A stretch of DNA of 64,000 nucleotides from Pseudarthrobacter albicanus (GCF_018224015.1 NZ_JAGPOT010000006.1:62001-126000), one strand, 5' to 3'; numbered from the stretch's first letter, positions 49,690 through 59,742 are shown. Translations and numbers: made by a program. Notes: a model not told the origin generated them from the sequence alone.

Positions 49690-50880
49690 ATGGCAAACCG
49701 TACAATCGTCACCACCCAGGTCGCCATCATGGGTGCCGGTCCGGCGGGGTTGATGCTCTCCCACCTGCTGGCCAGGCAGGGAATCGAATCCACCGTCATC
49801 GAGGTCCGCAGCCACAACGAAATCTCGGAAACCGTGCGCGCCGGCATCCTGGAACACGGCTCAGTGAACCTGCTCGTTGACAGCGGCGTCTCCGACCGCG
49901 TGCTCCGCGACGGTGACCGGCACGACGGGATCGAACTGCGCTTCAACGGCGAAAGCCACCGGATCGACTTCCAGGACCTCGTCGGGGAATCGGTCTGGCT
50001 CTACCCCCAGACCGACGTCTTCCTCGACCTCGCCGCACGGCGCAAGGAAGACGGCGGCGACGTCCGCTACAGCGTCACGGACACCACCATCCATGACCTT
50101 GAAGGCAAGCCGAAGGTCTGGTTCACGGACGCCGACGGCGTGGAATACGAGCTCCAGGCGGACTTCATCGCCGGCGCCGACGGCTCCCGCAGCCACAGCC
50201 GTTTCCAGATTCCGGAGGCGCAGCGCAAGTGGTACTTCCATGAATACCCCTTCGCCTGGTTCGGCATCCTCGCCGAGACGCCCCGCAGCGCCGACGAACT
50301 GATCTACGCCAACTCCGAAAACGGCTTCGCTCTCATCAGCCAGCGGACCGAAACGGTCCAGCGCCTGTACTTCCAGTGCGACCCGAACGAGGACGTCACC
50401 AACTGGAGTGATGACCGGATCTGGGACGCCTTCCGCAGCCGCGTCAACGGCAACGGTTTCGAGCTCAAGGAGGGACCGGTGATCGACAAGACGGTCCTGA
50501 AATTCCGCAGCTTCGTGCACGCCCCGATGCGCCACGGAAACCTCTTCCTGGCCGGGGACGCCGCCCACACCGTTCCGCCGACCGGCGCCAAGGGCCTGAA
50601 CCTGGCGCTCCATGACGTCAAGGTGCTCTTCGAGGGATTCGACAGCTTCTACAAGACCGGCTCCACCGCCCTGCTGGACGGCTACAGCGGCCGCGCCCTG
50701 GACCGCGTCTGGAAGGCCCAGCAGTTCTCCTACTGGATGACGTCGATGCTGCACACACCGGCGGATGTGGACGATTTCACCCGCGCCCGCCAGCTCGGCG
50801 AGCTCAACTCGGTAGTGTCCTCCCGCCACGGCCGCGCATACCTGGCCGAGGCGTACACCGGCTGGCCGAGCGCGAAGTAG
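49690..50880 (+). CDS. pobA: 4-hydroxybenzoate 3-monooxygenase
   Basis: 396 residues, class A flavoprotein hydroxylase. FAD-binding QVAIMGAGPAGLMLSHLLAR, the DG motif FIAGADGSRSHSR and the GD motif FLAGDAAHTVPPTGAKGLNL. Substrate region WLYPQTDVFLDL resembles Pseudomonas PobA. It turns 4-hydroxybenzoate into protocatechuate with NAD(P)H and O2. GAGGAAC precedes the ATG at 49690. A GGGTAC-GCAAA-GTACCC palindrome (49629-49645) lies in the 5' region and may be another control site. Confidence 0.96.
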   Translation: MANRTIVTTQVAIMGAGPAGLMLSHLLARQGIESTVIEVRSHNEISETVRAGILEHGSVNLLVDSGVSDRVLRDGDRHDGIELRFNGESHRIDFQDLVGESVWLYPQTDVFLDLAARRKEDGGDVRYSVTDTTIHDLEGKPKVWFTDADGVEYELQADFIAGADGSRSHSRFQIPEAQRKWYFHEYPFAWFGILAETPRSADELIYANSENGFALISQRTETVQRLYFQCDPNEDVTNWSDDRIWDAFRSRVNGNGFELKEGPVIDKTVLKFRSFVHAPMRHGNLFLAGDAAHTVPPTGAKGLNLALHDVKVLFEGFDSFYKTGSTALLDGYSGRALDRVWKAQQFSYWMTSMLHTPADVDDFTRARQLGELNSVVSSRHGRAYLAEAYTGWPSAK

Positions 50881-51031
50881 AGGGCCCGGGCAGGCGACCG
50901 CGGCTGGCCCGCCGGCCCGCTGCAGGGCCGCACGTCCGCGGCAATGATTTCCCATCGACAGTCACCCCGGTCAGGAATACCCTTAAGCCGTCCCGGAATG
51001 ACCCGACAAGGATGACGGAGAGGTGTCCGAC

Positions 51032-51424
51032 ATGGGAGCTGCAGAAAATGCTGAACTGGTCCGGCGGGGGTACGAGGCCTTCAACGCAGGGGATATGGCG
51101 GCGCTCCGCGAATTATTCGTGGAGGACGCAGTCTGGTACGTCACGGGAAGCGGCGTGCTGTCGGGGACGAAGCAAGGGCGCGAAGCCGTTCTGGCCTACT
51201 TCGGCGAATTGGGATCGCGTTCCCAAGGCACCTTCCAGGCTGCCGTCCAGGACATCGTCGGCGGGGAAAACCACACAGTGGGGCTCCAGCAAAGCCGCGC
51301 CGAAGCCAACGGAAAATCCTTGGACGTGGCCACAGCCATCGCGTTCGTGCTCCGCGACGGTAAGGTCACCGAGGGCCGGGAGTTCTTCGAGGACACGGCC
51401 AAGTGGGACGAGTTCTGGGCCTAG
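51032..51424 (+). CDS. SnoaL-like (NTF2 superfamily) protein
   Basis: 130 residues. NTF2-like cone fold: ELVRRGYEAFNAGDMAALRE, VEDAVWYVTGSGVLSGTKQG, REFFEDTAKWDEFWA. Such domains act as isomerases, cyclases or ligand binders. GGAGAGG (51016-51022) fits ATG 51032 better than GTG 51023. It is a single gene, convergent with the acetyltransferase; role unknown. Confidence 0.88.
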   Translation: MGAAENAELVRRGYEAFNAGDMAALRELFVEDAVWYVTGSGVLSGTKQGREAVLAYFGELGSRSQGTFQAAVQDIVGGENHTVGLQQSRAEANGKSLDVATAIAFVLRDGKVTEGREFFEDTAKWDEFWA

Positions 51425-51469
51425 CAGGGCCGGTGCTTGGCGCGCAGGCCAAAAATGATCCCGACGGGC

Positions 51470-51973
51470 TCAGGCCATGGCGGTGTGCGCGGCGCTGTGC
51501 GAATCGATCGCCTTGGCGTAGCAGTACGAGTGCTCCACCCCCACATAGGGTCCGAAGTTCGGCACGGCTCCGAAGCCGGAACTCTCGTAGAAATGCCGGC
51601 CATCGGGCTGGGCGGAACCCGCCTCCGCGGTGATGGAGGTGATGCCGAGGGAGTGGGCGTGGGCTTCCAGCGCCGCCAGGATGGAGGTCGCCACGCCGGA
51701 GCCTCGGGTGTAGGGCAGGACGTAGAGCCGCTTGATCTCGGCGGTGTGCCCGTCCAGGATCCGCAGCCCGCCGCAGCCGACGGGCTGGCCGGAGGCCTTG
51801 TCGTGTGCGACGAGGAAGATGGCGGTGTCGGCTTCCGACGGCGGCGGTCCGGGTTCGTGGTCGCTGGTGCCGAAGCGGGCGTCCAGTTCCGCCTGCTGGG
51901 CGGCGCGCAGGGCCGCACCCACGGGGTTGGCCCACGTGACGTGCCTGATGTTGAGCCGGGGGTTGGTCTGCAT
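51470..51973 (-). CDS. GNAT family N-acetyltransferase
   Basis: 167 residues. Acetyl-CoA-binding motif A is AEIKRLYVLPYTRGSGVATS with the R/Q-x-x-G-x-G/A loop, followed by ILAALEAHAHSLGITSITAE and the C-terminal YESSGFGAVPNFGPYV. The substrate is unknown. The start at 51973 (MQTNPRLN) follows GCGAGGC; the upstream extension overlaps the neighbouring glutamate dehydrogenase gene's end. It is 97 bp downstream of that gene on the same strand. Confidence 0.9.
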   Translation of the reverse strand: MQTNPRLNIRHVTWANPVGAALRAAQQAELDARFGTSDHEPGPPPSEADTAIFLVAHDKASGQPVGCGGLRILDGHTAEIKRLYVLPYTRGSGVATSILAALEAHAHSLGITSITAEAGSAQPDGRHFYESSGFGAVPNFGPYVGVEHSYCYAKAIDSHSAAHTAMA

Positions 51974-52070
51974 GGCTGCCTCGCTTCGCCGAAGGGTTAT
52001 GCAAATCAAGCCTAAGAGCCAGCGGTTACCGCGGTGTTTCCTGCGCGTAAGGGTCCGGAGAACTGTGGGT

Positions 52071-55000
52071 TCAGCTTCGGACCAGCGTTCTGAGCAGTTT
52101 GAGTGCCACGGAGATGGAGGCGATGTCCACCTGCCCCGGCCTGGTGACCTCCGCGAACGTGTCTTTGATCCGCGCCAGCTGCTCCTGGTGTCCGCGCTCC
52201 CACGCCACAATGCGTTCCATACTGTCGGCGCCCGCGAAGTCACCGCCTTGGGTGGTCTGCAAGACGTACAACGTCATGTCGGCCACGGCGGAGTAGACGT
52301 CATCACGCAGGGCCGCCCGGGCCAGGGCCTCCCAGCGGCTGTGCCGGGGCAGGTCGGTGATGCGCAGCAGCAGGCCCACCGCACCGATCCGCTGAAGAAC
52401 CGCCCAATAAAGATCGGCGATCGTGGTGATGGGTTCCTTTACCTGCTCCGACACCAGCGAAATGTCCAGAAGCCCGAAGCTTTCGAGCAGGTCTGAGGCG
52501 CGCTTCCCCAAATCCCGCGGCAGGCCGACGTCGTCCCAGTGCGCCAGCCGGCCATGGACGAGGTCGCGATCGGAGCCGCGCAGAAAGTCCACGGTCCTGG
52601 TCCTCAGCAGGTCCAAAGTGGGCATGACCCGGCCCAGGGCCTCGGCGACGGGCTGGTCCCGGTGGTCATGCGTCACATACCACCGGGTCGCCCGGTCCAG
52701 GAGCCTGCGCATGTGCAGGGCCACCTGGGCGGCGTGTTCGCTGGGAAACCCGGGGGGAAGGGCGGCCAACCTGCCTGTTATCCAGGGCAGGCCGTAGGCC
52801 TCGCGTACCACCACGAAGGCCCTGGCCACTGCGGCGGCGGTTGCGGTGGTTTCCTCGATGGCACGGAAGGCGAAGGTGATTCCTCCCAGGTTGATCATGT
52901 CGTTGGCCACCACCGTGCACACGATCTGACGGCGCAGGGGGTGCGCGTCCAGTTCGGCGTCGAAGCGCTCGGACAGCTGGCGGGGGAAGTAGCCGCGGAG
53001 TACCCGCTTGAACCAGGGGTCATCGGCAAGATCGCCGGCGCTGAGCTCCCTGGCCAGCTCGATCTTCGCATAGGCGGCGAGCACGGCGAGTTCGGGAGCC
53101 GTGAGTCCATGGCCGGACCGCAGCCGGTCCTGGAGTTCCTCCGTGCCCGGCAGCGCCTCCAGCCGGCGGTCCAGGTCGGTGGCGTTCTCCAGCCAGTCCA
53201 TGATCCGCTCAAACCCGGGGCTCCACTCCAGCACCAGGTGCCGGTCGTTGAGCAGGAGGACGTTCTGGTCCGCGTTGTTTGCCAGGACCAGGCGGGCCAC
53301 CTCATCGGTGAGGGAGTGCAGGAAACCGGCGCGTTCCGACGCCGGCATCTTCCCCGCCGCGATCATCCTGTCAACGAAAATCTTGATGTTGACCTCGTGG
53401 TCCGAACAATCCACGCCGGCCGAGTTGTCGATCGCATCCGTGTTGAGCAGGACGCCGTTCAGGGCCGCTTCGATCCGTCCGCGCTGGGTGATGCCCAGGT
53501 TGCCGCCCTCGGCAACGATCCTGGCCCTCAGTTCGTTGCCGTTGACCCGGATGGCGTCGTTCGCCTTGTCGCCCACCTCTGTGTGGCTCTCGGTGGAGGC
53601 CTTGACATAGGTTCCGATGCCGCCGTTGTAGGCCAGGTCCACGGGTGCCCGGAGGATGGCCTGAAGGAGGGCATGAGGCGGAAGCGTTGCCGTTCCCGGT
53701 TCCAGGCCGAGGGACATCCGGACCTGCTCCGTGATCGCGATGGTCTTGGCCCTGCGGGAATGGACGCCGCCGCCCTCGCTGATCAGCGAGGGATCATAGT
53801 CGGCCCAGGACGAACGGGGGAGGCCGAACAGACGCTTGCGTTCCTCGAAGGATGCCGTGGCATCCGGGGCAGGGTCGAGGAAGATGTGCCGGTGGTCGAA
53901 CGCCGCCACCAGCCGGATGTGGGGCGAGAGCAGCATCCCGTTCCCGAAGACGTCGCCGCTCATGTCGCCGATGCCCACCACAGTGAAGTCTTCGCTCTGC
54001 GGGTCCATGCCCAGCTCGCGGAAATGGTGCTTCACGGATTCCCACGCCCCGCGGGCCGTGATTCCCATCTGCTTGTGGTCGTAGCCCACGGATCCGCCGG
54101 ACGCGAAGGCGTCTCCCAGCCAGAAGCCGTACTCCTGCGCCACGGCGTTCGCGGCATCGGAAAAGGACGCTGTTCCCTTGTCGGCCGCCACCACCAGGTA
54201 GTAGTCGTCGCCGTCGTGGCGCACCACGCGCTCCGGCGGGACCACCTCTTCGCCGCGGGCCGTGGTGACCAGGTTGTCCGTCAGGTCCAGCAGCCCGCTG
54301 ATGAAAATCCGGTAGCATTCCAGGCCTTCGGCCAGCCAGGCCTCCCGGTCCGCGGCCGGGTCCGGCAGCTGCTTGGGGTAGAACCCTCCCTTGGCCCCCG
54401 TCGGTACAATGACGGAGTTCTTCACGTTCTGCGCCTTGACCAGTCCCAGGACCTCGGTCCGGAAATCCTCGCTTCGGTCAGACCAGCGCAGCCCGCCGCG
54501 GGCCAAGGCCCCGAACCGGAGGTGGACGCCTTCAACGCGGGGTGAGTAGACCCAGATCTCGTACTTGGGCCGGGGAAACGGGGCATTGGCGATCGCCGCC
54601 GGATTCAGCTTGAAACTCAGATGGGGCTTGTCCTGGAAGAAGTTGGTCCGCAGCGTTGCTTCCACCAGATTCATGAACGTGCGAAGGAGCCGGTCGGCAT
54701 CGAGCACGGGGATTTCGTCGATCGCGGCCAGCAGCTCTGTCCGTGCTGCGGCGGTCTCCCGGAACCGGCCGGGCACGTCGAGCCCGGGATCGAACTTCGC
54801 CTGGAACAGGGCCAGGAGTGCGTGTGTTGCCCGGACATTGGTCATCAGCGTATCCGCGATGAACCCGTACGAGGTGGTTGTCCCCAGCTGCTGGAGGTAC
54901 TTCGCATAGCTTCGCAGGATTGCCGCCTGCCGCCAGCCCACCCGCTCGCGGATGACGAGTGCGTCGATCCGGTCGGATTCGACGTCGCCCCGCATGGCAG

Positions 55001-56912
55001 CGCGGAACGCATCGGCGAGCAGTCCGCTGCTTGCCTCGGGATCAACTCCGGCGGGATACTTCACGCCGAGGTCGTACAGAAACACGTTCTGCCCGGTGCC
55101 GCGCCGGAGCTCGAAGGGCCGCTGGTCCAGCACCTCGAGCCCGAGGTTGTGCAGGAAGGGCAGGATCTGCGTGAGGCTCCGGGGCCTGGTCAGGTAGAGG
55201 CGGATCCGGGCGTCCTCGGCCAGGGTGGGCGGGGCGCCCCGCCTGACGTAGACCGTGAGCAGCGGATCCCCGTGCGGGCGCCCGCCGGTGCCGTCCAGAT
55301 CGAACGTCTCGAAGTTGATGATGTCCCCGATCGCGGCTTCCGCCTCGTGGTCCGCGCGATAACTCGGGGGAAACGCGTCCGACCACAATCCGGAGAGCCT
55401 GGCGGCCTCCGCCGCCGGGAAGCGCTCACGGATCACCTCGTCGAGTCCGTCCGTCCAGGAGCGGGTGGCTGAGATCAGGCGCCGCTCCAGTTGGGCGGGG
55501 TCGACGCCGGCGGTGCCGGACGCCGGGGCATCGGGTGCGGCCCCAGCCAGGTGGATCCGGAAGAACACCCGGGCCATGGGGGATTCGGTCAGCCGGGCCT
55601 CGAACTCGATGGATTTCGCCTTGAAGGCCTGCCTGAGCTCCTGTTCCATCAGCAGCCGGACAGCCGTGCTGTAGCGGCGGCGCGGGAAAAAGACCAGCGC
55701 GGAGATGAACCGGCCAAAGCTGTCAGGCCGCAGGAACACGCGGGTCCGCCGGAGTACCTCGGCACGGAGGATTTCGCCCGCCAGCCGGGCGAGGTCATCC
55801 ACCTCGATGTGGAAGAGCTCATCGCGCGGAAAGGTCTCCAGAACAGCCAGCAGATCCTTGCCCTGGTGTGATCGGGGCGTAAATCCCAGGCGTTCGCTGA
55901 CGGCCTGGACCTTTTCACGGATCACCGGAATCCGCCGGACGGACTGGTGCGCGGCGCCGGGAGTGAACAACCCCACGAACCGTCGCTCCCCGGTGGCTTT
56001 GCCGGCCTCGTCGAACACCTGCAGGCGCACCTCGTCCAGGTAGGACCGCCGCAGGACTGTGGACCGCACCTCCGAGGTGGCAAGCGTGAGCGCCTGGGGC
56101 CCATGGATCCCCGACTGCCCGGGACCCGGCCTTCCAGCGGCGTCCCCCTGTCGCCGCCGCAGCAGGCCCAGCGCGGCACCCGGCCGCTCGGTGAGCAGTT
56201 CCTGGCCGCCCGCCGTCGTGAGTTCATATTCGCCGTAGCCGAGGAACAGGAAGTTGCCGTCGTCCAGCCAGAGGAGCAGTTCACGAAGCTGTTCCAGCGG
56301 CGGAACGAGGCCCGGCGGCAATCCGTCCACCGAGGCGACCGCCTCGGATACCTTGCTGTGGATGGCGTCAGCGTCCCCGGCGGAAACCCGCACATCATCC
56401 AGTACCCTGTGCAGGTTTTCTGTGAGCTCCCTTGCCGCCGTGTCGTCTGCCAGCCTGCCGATTTCCGCGGCAATCCAGGTCTCGGTGCTCCCTGATTCCG
56501 GGGCGGGGCTTCCCGAAGGGCTTTCCGGGGAAGGGCCGCGCCGGATGTCCAACAACTCGTGGGACACCGGATCACGCAGCACCTGGAAGCTCGGATGCAC
56601 GAGCACCCGGATCGAGGCGTCGTCGCGTGTGAGCTCCGCCGAGATGGAGTGGACCAGGTACGGGATGTCCTCGGCCACCACTGCAACGATGCTGGCGTCC
56701 AGTTCGTTCAGGATCCCGACGGCGGCCTGGCCGGGGGCCCGCGACGACGCCACTTTCAGGTGGTGCGCCGCCCGCGTCCGGAGTGTCTCCGGGCTGTAGC
56801 TCCGCAGGTCCTCCGCGGGTACCTGCGCGTAGTAGTCGGCCAGAAAAGGTCCGCTGGGCTCCAGGGGACCCGCGGTCCGGGCGTGCTCCGCGGGCACCGA
56901 TTTGCCTGACAT
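52071..56912 (-). CDS. gdhB: NAD-specific glutamate dehydrogenase, 180-kDa class
   Basis: 1,613 residues, normal for the L_180 class. An N-terminal regulatory region with ACT-like folds (about 1-650) precedes the catalytic domain, which holds GGLRWSDRSEDFRTEVLGLV, KNSVIVPTGAKGGFYPKQLP with the catalytic and substrate Lys residues, and GDMSGDVFGNGMLLS in the NAD-binding part. A helical C-terminal third follows. It deaminates glutamate to 2-oxoglutarate and ammonia with NAD and is mostly catabolic. The start at 56912 (MSGKSVPAEH) is chosen; the frame further upstream is intergenic. Single gene. Confidence 0.96.
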   Translation of the reverse strand: MSGKSVPAEHARTAGPLEPSGPFLADYYAQVPAEDLRSYSPETLRTRAAHHLKVASSRAPGQAAVGILNELDASIVAVVAEDIPYLVHSISAELTRDDASIRVLVHPSFQVLRDPVSHELLDIRRGPSPESPSGSPAPESGSTETWIAAEIGRLADDTAARELTENLHRVLDDVRVSAGDADAIHSKVSEAVASVDGLPPGLVPPLEQLRELLLWLDDGNFLFLGYGEYELTTAGGQELLTERPGAALGLLRRRQGDAAGRPGPGQSGIHGPQALTLATSEVRSTVLRRSYLDEVRLQVFDEAGKATGERRFVGLFTPGAAHQSVRRIPVIREKVQAVSERLGFTPRSHQGKDLLAVLETFPRDELFHIEVDDLARLAGEILRAEVLRRTRVFLRPDSFGRFISALVFFPRRRYSTAVRLLMEQELRQAFKAKSIEFEARLTESPMARVFFRIHLAGAAPDAPASGTAGVDPAQLERRLISATRSWTDGLDEVIRERFPAAEAARLSGLWSDAFPPSYRADHEAEAAIGDIINFETFDLDGTGGRPHGDPLLTVYVRRGAPPTLAEDARIRLYLTRPRSLTQILPFLHNLGLEVLDQRPFELRRGTGQNVFLYDLGVKYPAGVDPEASSGLLADAFRAAMRGDVESDRIDALVIRERVGWRQAAILRSYAKYLQQLGTTTSYGFIADTLMTNVRATHALLALFQAKFDPGLDVPGRFRETAAARTELLAAIDEIPVLDADRLLRTFMNLVEATLRTNFFQDKPHLSFKLNPAAIANAPFPRPKYEIWVYSPRVEGVHLRFGALARGGLRWSDRSEDFRTEVLGLVKAQNVKNSVIVPTGAKGGFYPKQLPDPAADREAWLAEGLECYRIFISGLLDLTDNLVTTARGEEVVPPERVVRHDGDDYYLVVAADKGTASFSDAANAVAQEYGFWLGDAFASGGSVGYDHKQMGITARGAWESVKHHFRELGMDPQSEDFTVVGIGDMSGDVFGNGMLLSPHIRLVAAFDHRHIFLDPAPDATASFEERKRLFGLPRSSWADYDPSLISEGGGVHSRRAKTIAITEQVRMSLGLEPGTATLPPHALLQAILRAPVDLAYNGGIGTYVKASTESHTEVGDKANDAIRVNGNELRARIVAEGGNLGITQRGRIEAALNGVLLNTDAIDNSAGVDCSDHEVNIKIFVDRMIAAGKMPASERAGFLHSLTDEVARLVLANNADQNVLLLNDRHLVLEWSPGFERIMDWLENATDLDRRLEALPGTEELQDRLRSGHGLTAPELAVLAAYAKIELARELSAGDLADDPWFKRVLRGYFPRQLSERFDAELDAHPLRRQIVCTVVANDMINLGGITFAFRAIEETTATAAAVARAFVVVREAYGLPWITGRLAALPPGFPSEHAAQVALHMRRLLDRATRWYVTHDHRDQPVAEALGRVMPTLDLLRTRTVDFLRGSDRDLVHGRLAHWDDVGLPRDLGKRASDLLESFGLLDISLVSEQVKEPITTIADLYWAVLQRIGAVGLLLRITDLPRHSRWEALARAALRDDVYSAVADMTLYVLQTTQGGDFAGADSMERIVAWERGHQEQLARIKDTFAEVTRPGQVDIASISVALKLLRTLVRS

Positions 56913-57043
56913 GTCACAGCGCCTCCACCGCGGGGGTGCCATCGCAAACTGCGGCTGACGATCCAGCCCCCGCCTCCTTTTATCATGGCTGGCTGCGCGG
57001 AAGCCGTCCAGTGCCGGCCGCTCCACGCTCGCGTGCGGTGGGC

Positions 57044-57712
57044 CTACACCGGGCGGCCGGTGGGGTCCTCCGCCGTCGGATCCGCGAGGGCCAGGCCTCC
57101 CACCGGGCTGCCGTCCCAGTGGATCAGCCGCCAGCCGGCGTCGGGGTCGCCGTCCAGCGCGACGATGCCGGTGTTGGCGAGCACGTGCCGGGCGGCGAAT
57201 CCGGGTTCGATGTTGCCGGCCCGCAGCCCGGCCCAGACCCGGATCGCGGCACCGTGGCTGACGACGGCCGCCGTCCCCGTGGTGGAGTCGCCGGCCGCGG
57301 CGGCTATCCGGGCGATCGAGTCATCGTAGCGTTCGAAGAAATCGTGGCCGCTGGGCCCGGCGGGCATCCGGCCGTCCAGCTCCCCGGCCGCCCACGCAAA
57401 GACGGTGCCCAGGTACCGCAGGTGCGATGCGTGGTCGGTGAGTTTCTCCAGCGCCCCGGCTTCGATCTCCCGCAGCCCCGCCAGCACCTCGACGTCGAGC
57501 CCCCGCCTCGTGGCCAGCGGCCTGGCCGTGAGCTGGGTGCGGGTCAGGGTGGAGGCGTAGAGGCGGCCGATCTGCTCGTTTTCCAGTGCCCGGGCGAGGG
57601 CGGCGGCCTGCCGGGTCCCGAGCTCGGTCAGCCCGGGACCCGGGTGGGCGGTGTCCAGCTGGCCCAGCACGTTCCCGGGAGTCTGGCCGTGGCGGATGAG
57701 CAGGAGCCTCAT
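57044..57712 (-). CDS. Histidine phosphatase family protein
   Basis: 222 residues. RHG motif LLLIRHGQTPGNVLGQLDTA, second-site Arg in YASTLTRTQLTARPL, acidic EIEAGALEKL and catalytic His in VVSHGAAIRVW. Broad-specificity phosphoglycerate-mutase-like phosphatase. Its ATG overlaps the purB stop (ATGA), so it is translated together with purB; a link to nucleotide metabolism is possible but unproven. Confidence 0.9.
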   Translation of the reverse strand: MRLLLIRHGQTPGNVLGQLDTAHPGPGLTELGTRQAAALARALENEQIGRLYASTLTRTQLTARPLATRRGLDVEVLAGLREIEAGALEKLTDHASHLRYLGTVFAWAAGELDGRMPAGPSGHDFFERYDDSIARIAAAAGDSTTGTAAVVSHGAAIRVWAGLRAGNIEPGFAARHVLANTGIVALDGDPDAGWRLIHWDGSPVGGLALADPTAEDPTGRPV

Positions 57713-59151
57713 TTCAGGTGGTCCACCAGCTGTTCCGCGATGCCGGTGTACTTGCCCGGGGTGAGCGCCAGCAGGCGCGCTTCGGCGTCCGCGGAGAGGC
57801 CCAGGCCCTGGACGAATTCGCGCATCCGGGCGGCGTCGACGCGCTGCCCGCGGGTCAGGTCCTTGAGCCGCTCGTACGGGTTTTCCATGCCGTCGACGCC
57901 GGCGATGGCCTCGGCGCGCATGACCATCTGGATGGCCTCGCCCAGGACTTCCCAGTTGGTGTCCAGATCGGCGGCGAGCACGTCGTCGGCGACGTTGAGC
58001 CGTTCCAGTCCCTTGGCCACATTGGAGATGGCCAGCAGCGAGTGGCCGAAGGCCACGCCGATGTTGCGCTGCGAGGAGGAGTCGGTGAGGTCGCGCTGCC
58101 AGCGGGAGGTGACCAGGGTCGAGCCCAGCACATCGAACAGCCCGGAGGAGATCTCCAGGTTGGCCTCGGCATTTTCGAAGCGGATCGGGTTGACCTTGTG
58201 CGGCATCGTCGAGGAGCCCGTGGCGCCAGCAACCGGGATCTGCACGAAGTAGCCGATGGAGATGTAGCTCCAGATGTCCGTGCAGATGTTGTGCAGGATC
58301 CGGTTGAAGCGCGCGACGTCGGCGTACAGCTCCGCCTGCCAGTCGTGGCTCTCGATCTGGGTGGTCAGCGGGTTCCAGGTCAGGCCGAGGCCTTCGATGA
58401 AGGTTTTGGCGACGTGCTGCCAGTCGGCGCCCGGCACGGAGGCCACGTGGGCGGCATAGGTGCCGGTGGCGCCGTTGATCTTGCCGAGGTATTCGGTCCG
58501 GGCGATGCGGTCCAGCTGGCGGTTGAGCCGGTGGGCGTAGACGGCCAGTTCCTTGCCCAGGGTGGTGGGGGTGGCCGGCTGGCCGTGGGTGCGGGAGAGC
58601 ATCGGCACGGCGCGGCTGTCCTCGGCCATCCTGCCGATCTGGGCTGCGAGGCCGCGGGCGGCCGGCAGCCACACGTCCTCCACGGCGCCCTTGACGCCCA
58701 GGGCGTAGGAGAGGTTGTTGATGTCCTCGGAGGTGCAGCCGAAGTGCACCATGGCCGTGAGCCGCTCGATGCCGATGCCGGGCAGCCGGCGGCCGATGTA
58801 GTATTCCACCGCCTTGACGTCGTGCACCGTGACGGCCTCGATGTCAGCCAGCTCGGTGACGGACCCGGCGTCGAATCCGGTGACGATGGCGCGCAGCTTC
58901 TCCTGCTGCTCCGCTGTCAGCGGCCCGGCCCCCGGCAGGACGTTGTTGCTGGTCAGGTGGATCAGCCATTCGACTTCCACGGCCACCCGGTCGCGGTTCA
59001 GGGCGGCTTCGGAAAGGTAGTCAACCAGCGGCGCGACCGCGGACTGGTAGCGGCCGTCCAGCGGGCCGAGCGCGATCTTGTCTGAGGACGCGGCGAGGGC
59101 CAGGCGTCCGGAAGGCGTACGGGTAGCGGCGGTGGCGGCAGTTTCAGGCAT
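57709..59151 (-). CDS. purB: Adenylosuccinate lyase
   Basis: 480 residues. ALGPLDGRYQSAVAPLVDYL at the start, MVHFGCTSEDINNLSYAL, SRTHGQPATPTTLGKELAVY with catalytic His, and the flexible loop GATGSSTMPHKVNPIRFENA. It performs two fumarate-releasing steps of purine synthesis. It is the PurB type found in proteobacteria and Actinobacteria. It is coupled to the downstream phosphatase by a four-base overlap. Confidence 0.97.
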   Translation of the reverse strand: MPETAATAATRTPSGRLALAASSDKIALGPLDGRYQSAVAPLVDYLSEAALNRDRVAVEVEWLIHLTSNNVLPGAGPLTAEQQEKLRAIVTGFDAGSVTELADIEAVTVHDVKAVEYYIGRRLPGIGIERLTAMVHFGCTSEDINNLSYALGVKGAVEDVWLPAARGLAAQIGRMAEDSRAVPMLSRTHGQPATPTTLGKELAVYAHRLNRQLDRIARTEYLGKINGATGTYAAHVASVPGADWQHVAKTFIEGLGLTWNPLTTQIESHDWQAELYADVARFNRILHNICTDIWSYISIGYFVQIPVAGATGSSTMPHKVNPIRFENAEANLEISSGLFDVLGSTLVTSRWQRDLTDSSSQRNIGVAFGHSLLAISNVAKGLERLNVADDVLAADLDTNWEVLGEAIQMVMRAEAIAGVDGMENPYERLKDLTRGQRVDAARMREFVQGLGLSADAEARLLALTPGKYTGIAEQLVDHLK

Positions 59152-59302
59152 GCCCCGATTCTTTCACGAACTCGCGCCGGGCCTTAAGCGCAGCTGTCCG
59201 TGTGACTTCCGCCGGCCGCACGCGGCCGCGATTCCTTCCGGGCTTGTCCACATAGCCCGGGACGGAGCTTCAGCACGGCCGCCGGGGTCCCTAGCGTCGA
59301 AG

Positions 59303-59359
59303 TCATCCGGTGATGCAGAAGCCATCCGGTGGTACCTAAACCATCCGGTGATGCCGGGA
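59303..59359. repeat. Three 19-bp iterated repeats upstream of the WXG-like gene
   Basis: CATCCGGTGATGC-like units begin at 59304, 59323 and 59342, exactly 19 bp apart (the middle copy reads CATCCGGTGGTAC). Upstream, TAGCGT at 59291-59296 looks like a -10 box, so the repeats would lie in the untranslated leader. A consensus-like DnaA 9-mer TTGTCCACA lies at 59244-59252. Confidence 0.7.
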
Positions 59360-59379
59360 ACCTGAGAGTGGGCGACTAC

Positions 59380-59742
59380 ATGGCCAGCGCGATGACCAGC
59401 ACGATGGCAAGTGCCAGGGGCGGCACCACGGCGGTGCCCGCCGGTCCTCCCGCCCCGGTGACGGCCGCCGACGCCGCGGCCTGTGCCTCACGCAGTTACG
59501 AGGTCCAGCAGCTGGCTGCCCGGGTGGCGGTCTGTGCCGACCGGGCCGACGCCGCGCTCGCGCAGCTGGCCCGGCTGGAGCTCCAAAGCTGGCAGTCGCA
59601 GGCGGGGCGGGCCTACCGGACGGCGTTGTCGCTGCAGGCGGCCTCGCTGCGCAGGAGCCGGAATGCGCTGCAGGACGCGGCGGCCATTGTGCTCCGGCAT
59701 GCCCAGAATGTAGTGCTTTCCTCCGGCCGGCCGGGCTACTGA
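59380..59742 (+). CDS. WXG100-like helical protein
   Basis: 120 residues, all helical. EVQQLAARVAVCADRADAAL, LARLELQSWQSQAGRAYRTA and then LSLQAASLRRSRNALQDAAA form a helical hairpin with a W-x-S/G turn, as in WXG100/ESAT-6-like proteins. The N-terminus is Ser/Ala/Thr-rich. The start may be at 59380 or 59392; no clear ribosome binding site. Its stop overlaps the next gene (TGATG), so the two proteins are made together. No ESX secretion genes are near. Confidence 0.7.
   Translation: MASAMTSTMASARGGTTAVPAGPPAPVTAADAAACASRSYEVQQLAARVAVCADRADAALAQLARLELQSWQSQAGRAYRTALSLQAASLRRSRNALQDAAAIVLRHAQNVVLSSGRPGY

Noticed and set aside
59303-59359. Short CRISPR array
   Set aside because: The repeats are about 13 bp with 6-bp spacers and there are no cas genes; CRISPR units are much longer.
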